NCBI GenBank assembly: GCA_009391195.1
Contig: VEXB01000005.1
Span: 1-64,000, forward strand
DNA from: SAR202 cluster bacterium AC-647-P02_OGT_505m
GTDB lineage: Bacteria; Chloroflexota; Dehalococcoidia; Lucifugimonadales; UBA826
Direction of reading: 5' to 3'
DNA length: 64,000 bases
In this document: positions 62,512-64,000 of the stretch, piece by piece
Position numbering within the stretch: position 1 is the first letter of the stretch
Layout of the letters: every line of letters starts with the position of its first letter
Translations under genes and position numbers: made by a program
The notes under the pieces: generated by a model
Seen by the model: the letters and a program-made list of their open reading frames with translations, nothing else
What the model was told of the DNA's origin: nothing
Database searches by the model: none

Positions 62512-64000
62512 TTAAGTGGCCTGAGCCTCTACGACCGACTCAGGAGCCTCTAGATATCTATCAAACTCCATTGAGTAACCAGCTCTACCTTGTGTAATTG
62601 ACCGTAGATCATTGGCATACCCAAAACTTTCCGCCAAAGGCAAAGAAGCTTTCACTATCTGAGTGTCATTCTGAGCATCTATGCTTTCGACTGAAGCGCG
62701 ACGCCTACCAAGGTCACCTATAACCTCACCCAGATAATCCTCTGGTGTCACAACCTCCAAACTCATTACCGGCTCTAGCACAACAGGATTACACCGATTT
62801 ACGGCTGTCCTAGCCGCCATCGAACCCGCTATTTCAAAAGACACTTTAGATGAGTCCACATCATGATAAGTGCCGTCAATTAGCCTTACCATAAGATCAA
62901 TCACCGGGAACCCAGATTTCGGCCCATTATTAAGGGCTCCCCTCACTCCATCCTCAACGGAAGATATATACTCTGTAGGTATTGCTCCTCCTCTAATCTT
63001 GTTTTCAAACTGCACTCCCTCTCCTCTGTCGAGAGGTTCCATCTCAATGATTACGTGCCCATACTGACCATGTCCGCCAGATTGGCGTACAAACTTCCCT
63101 TCCGCAGTAGTGTTTTTACGGATAGTTTCCCGAAAGGCCACTCTGGGGCGACCCACGTTAGCCTCAACTTTGAACTCTCTTACCATTCGATCAGTCAGAA
63201 TCTCCAGGTGTAGTTCACCCATACCCGACATAACGGTTTGACCGGTTTCCTCATCATACTGAACCCTGAAAGTAGGATCCTCGTCAGAAAGTTTTACTAG
63301 AGCATCGGATAATTTATCCTGGTCTGCCCTAGCCTTTGGCTCAATCGCAACTGAAACAACTGGGTCAGGAAATTCTATCTTTTCCAAAAGTATTGGATTC
63401 TCCAGGTCACAAAACGTTTCCCCTGTAGAGGTATCTTTCAAACCAACAGCTGCCGCTATTTCTCCAGCAAAGACCTCTTCCACTTCCTCTCTCTGATCAG
63501 CATGCATTTTGACTATTCGACCCAGCCTCTCTCGATCTCCGGTCACGGTATTCAGAACAGTCGAACCTGACTTAGCAGTGCCAGAGTAGACTCTGAAATA
63601 CACCAATCTACCAATAAACGGGTCCGTCACTGTTTTGAACGCCAAAGCGGCAAACGGTTCATCAAAACTTGCCTTACGCTCAAGTTCTTCGCCATCCTTG
63701 CCAGGTACTGTCCCATGAACTGAAGGAACGTCTAGGGGAGAAGGCAAGTAGGCCCCAACAGCCTCTAAGAGCGGTTGAACACACTTATTTTTCAATGCGG
63801 TCCCGCTCAACACCGGAACCATCTTATATTCGATAGTAGACCGACGAATCGCGCCTTTAAGCTCTTCCACGGAAATATCTTCTTCCATCAGGAATTTCTC
63901 AAGCAATCCGTCATCCGTCTCCGCCACTTTCTCGATCATCTCTTGTCGTCTAGATTCAAATTCTTCCTGGTATTCGTCTGGGACACCACCTTCTTCAAAC
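62512..64000 (-). CDS. fusA: Elongation factor G, C-terminal part (5' end beyond the window)
   Basis: EF-G drives translocation on the ribosome. The frame stays open to the window edge (codons readable to 63999), so the GTPase domain is outside. The visible 495 residues include domain II ('AALAFKTVTDPFIGRLVYFRVYSG'), domain III ('EDPTFRVQYDEETGQTVMSGMGELHLEI'), domain IV ('VRQSGGHGQYGHVIIEMEPL') and domain V ('LGEVIGDLGRRRASVE', 'YANDLRSITQGRAGYSMEFDRY'). The str-type fusA-rpsJ junction lacks tuf here. Confidence 0.96.
   Translation of the reverse strand, partial: FEEGGVPDEYQEEFESRRQEMIEKVAETDDGLLEKFLMEEDISVEELKGAIRRSTIEYKMVPVLSGTALKNKCVQPLLEAVGAYLPSPLDVPSVHGTVPGKDGEELERKASFDEPFAALAFKTVTDPFIGRLVYFRVYSGTAKSGSTVLNTVTGDRERLGRIVKMHADQREEVEEVFAGEIAAAVGLKDTSTGETFCDLENPILLEKIEFPDPVVSVAIEPKARADQDKLSDALVKLSDEDPTFRVQYDEETGQTVMSGMGELHLEILTDRMVREFKVEANVGRPRVAFRETIRKNTTAEGKFVRQSGGHGQYGHVIIEMEPLDRGEGVQFENKIRGGAIPTEYISSVEDGVRGALNNGPKSGFPVIDLMVRLIDGTYHDVDSSKVSFEIAGSMAARTAVNRCNPVVLEPVMSLEVVTPEDYLGEVIGDLGRRRASVESIDAQNDTQIVKASLPLAESFGYANDLRSITQGRAGYSMEFDRYLEAPESVVEAQAT

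Noticed and set aside
1-64000. CRISPR arrays, insertion sequences, prophage genes or long repeats
   Set aside because: No spaced repeat array, transposase, integrase or terminal inverted repeats were seen; gene content is housekeeping plus metabolism.

Overview
The window is a compact, AT-rich bacterial chromosome segment. Genes lie on both strands, intergenic gaps are short (none reaches 300 bases; the longest is the 257-base pstS-pstC gap), and non-ATG starts are frequent. I see no tRNA, rRNA, IS element, prophage or CRISPR array. Several features together suggest a free-living, respiring Chloroflexota bacterium, possibly of the marine SAR202 type: a seven-gene alternative complex III cluster, a menaquinone-type C-methyltransferase, an enolase-superfamily sugar-acid dehydratase with partners, and many lipobox-anchored extracytoplasmic proteins as expected for a monoderm-like envelope. 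This taxonomic placement is inference from gene content, not from a marker-gene search.

Layout. 1-2.05 kb (+): the 3' end of der, then plsY and gpsA (ribosome assembly GTPase, phospholipid synthesis). 2.15-5.9 kb (-): dnaJ-prmA-rsmE and folD. 6.06 kb (+): acpS. 6.5-14.7 kb (-): an electron-transfer operon encoding a small membrane protein, pentaheme cytochrome c, a molybdopterin-oxidoreductase-like subunit, a four-cluster ferredoxin subunit, two NrfD-type membrane subunits, a DUF3341 subunit and a monoheme lipoprotein cytochrome. This is alternative complex III with ActB split into two genes. It has a good sigma-70 promoter in front. 14.9-18.9 kb (+): a four-gene set (HpcH/HpaI aldolase, SDR, galactonate-dehydratase-like enolase, MFS transporter) with promoter and terminator, fitting uptake and cleavage of a sugar acid. 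19.0-22.6 kb (+): ribF, tyrS and a class V aminotransferase. 22.6 kb (-): ftsH.

24.66-30.6 kb (+): an OmpR-type regulator with a degenerate receiver, a branched-chain-type class IV aminotransferase, a 2-oxoacid dehydrogenase complex (E1 alpha, E1 beta, E2; branched-chain type) and lipB. Transamination, oxidative decarboxylation and a lipoylation enzyme are therefore side by side. 30.6-35.2 kb (-): pstS-pstC-pstA-pstB-phoU for high-affinity phosphate uptake, with a candidate Pho box. 35.4-37.7 kb (-): a SelA-like PLP enzyme and a malate/lactate-dehydrogenase-family oxidoreductase. 37.8-44 kb: queA (-), a YihY-family protein and lipoprotein HtrA (+), then menG, nnr (epimerase/dehydratase fusion) and a DtxR-type regulator (-).

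44.1-64 kb (-): the str/S10/spc/alpha ribosomal superoperon in nearly textbook order, from fusA (5' part outside the window) and rpsJ through rplQ, truA, rplM and rpsI, including secY, adk, map, infA and a 37-residue rpmJ. Two things are unusual: a polytopic membrane protein gene sits between rpsK and rpsD, and several products (L4, S17, S3, RpoA) carry acidic C-terminal tails.

No clearly new multi-gene system is evident. The most informative items are the split ActB with its Cys-to-Thr cluster change, the small protein leading that operon, the membrane gene inside the alpha operon, the acidic tails, the sugar-acid cluster and the degenerate response regulator.
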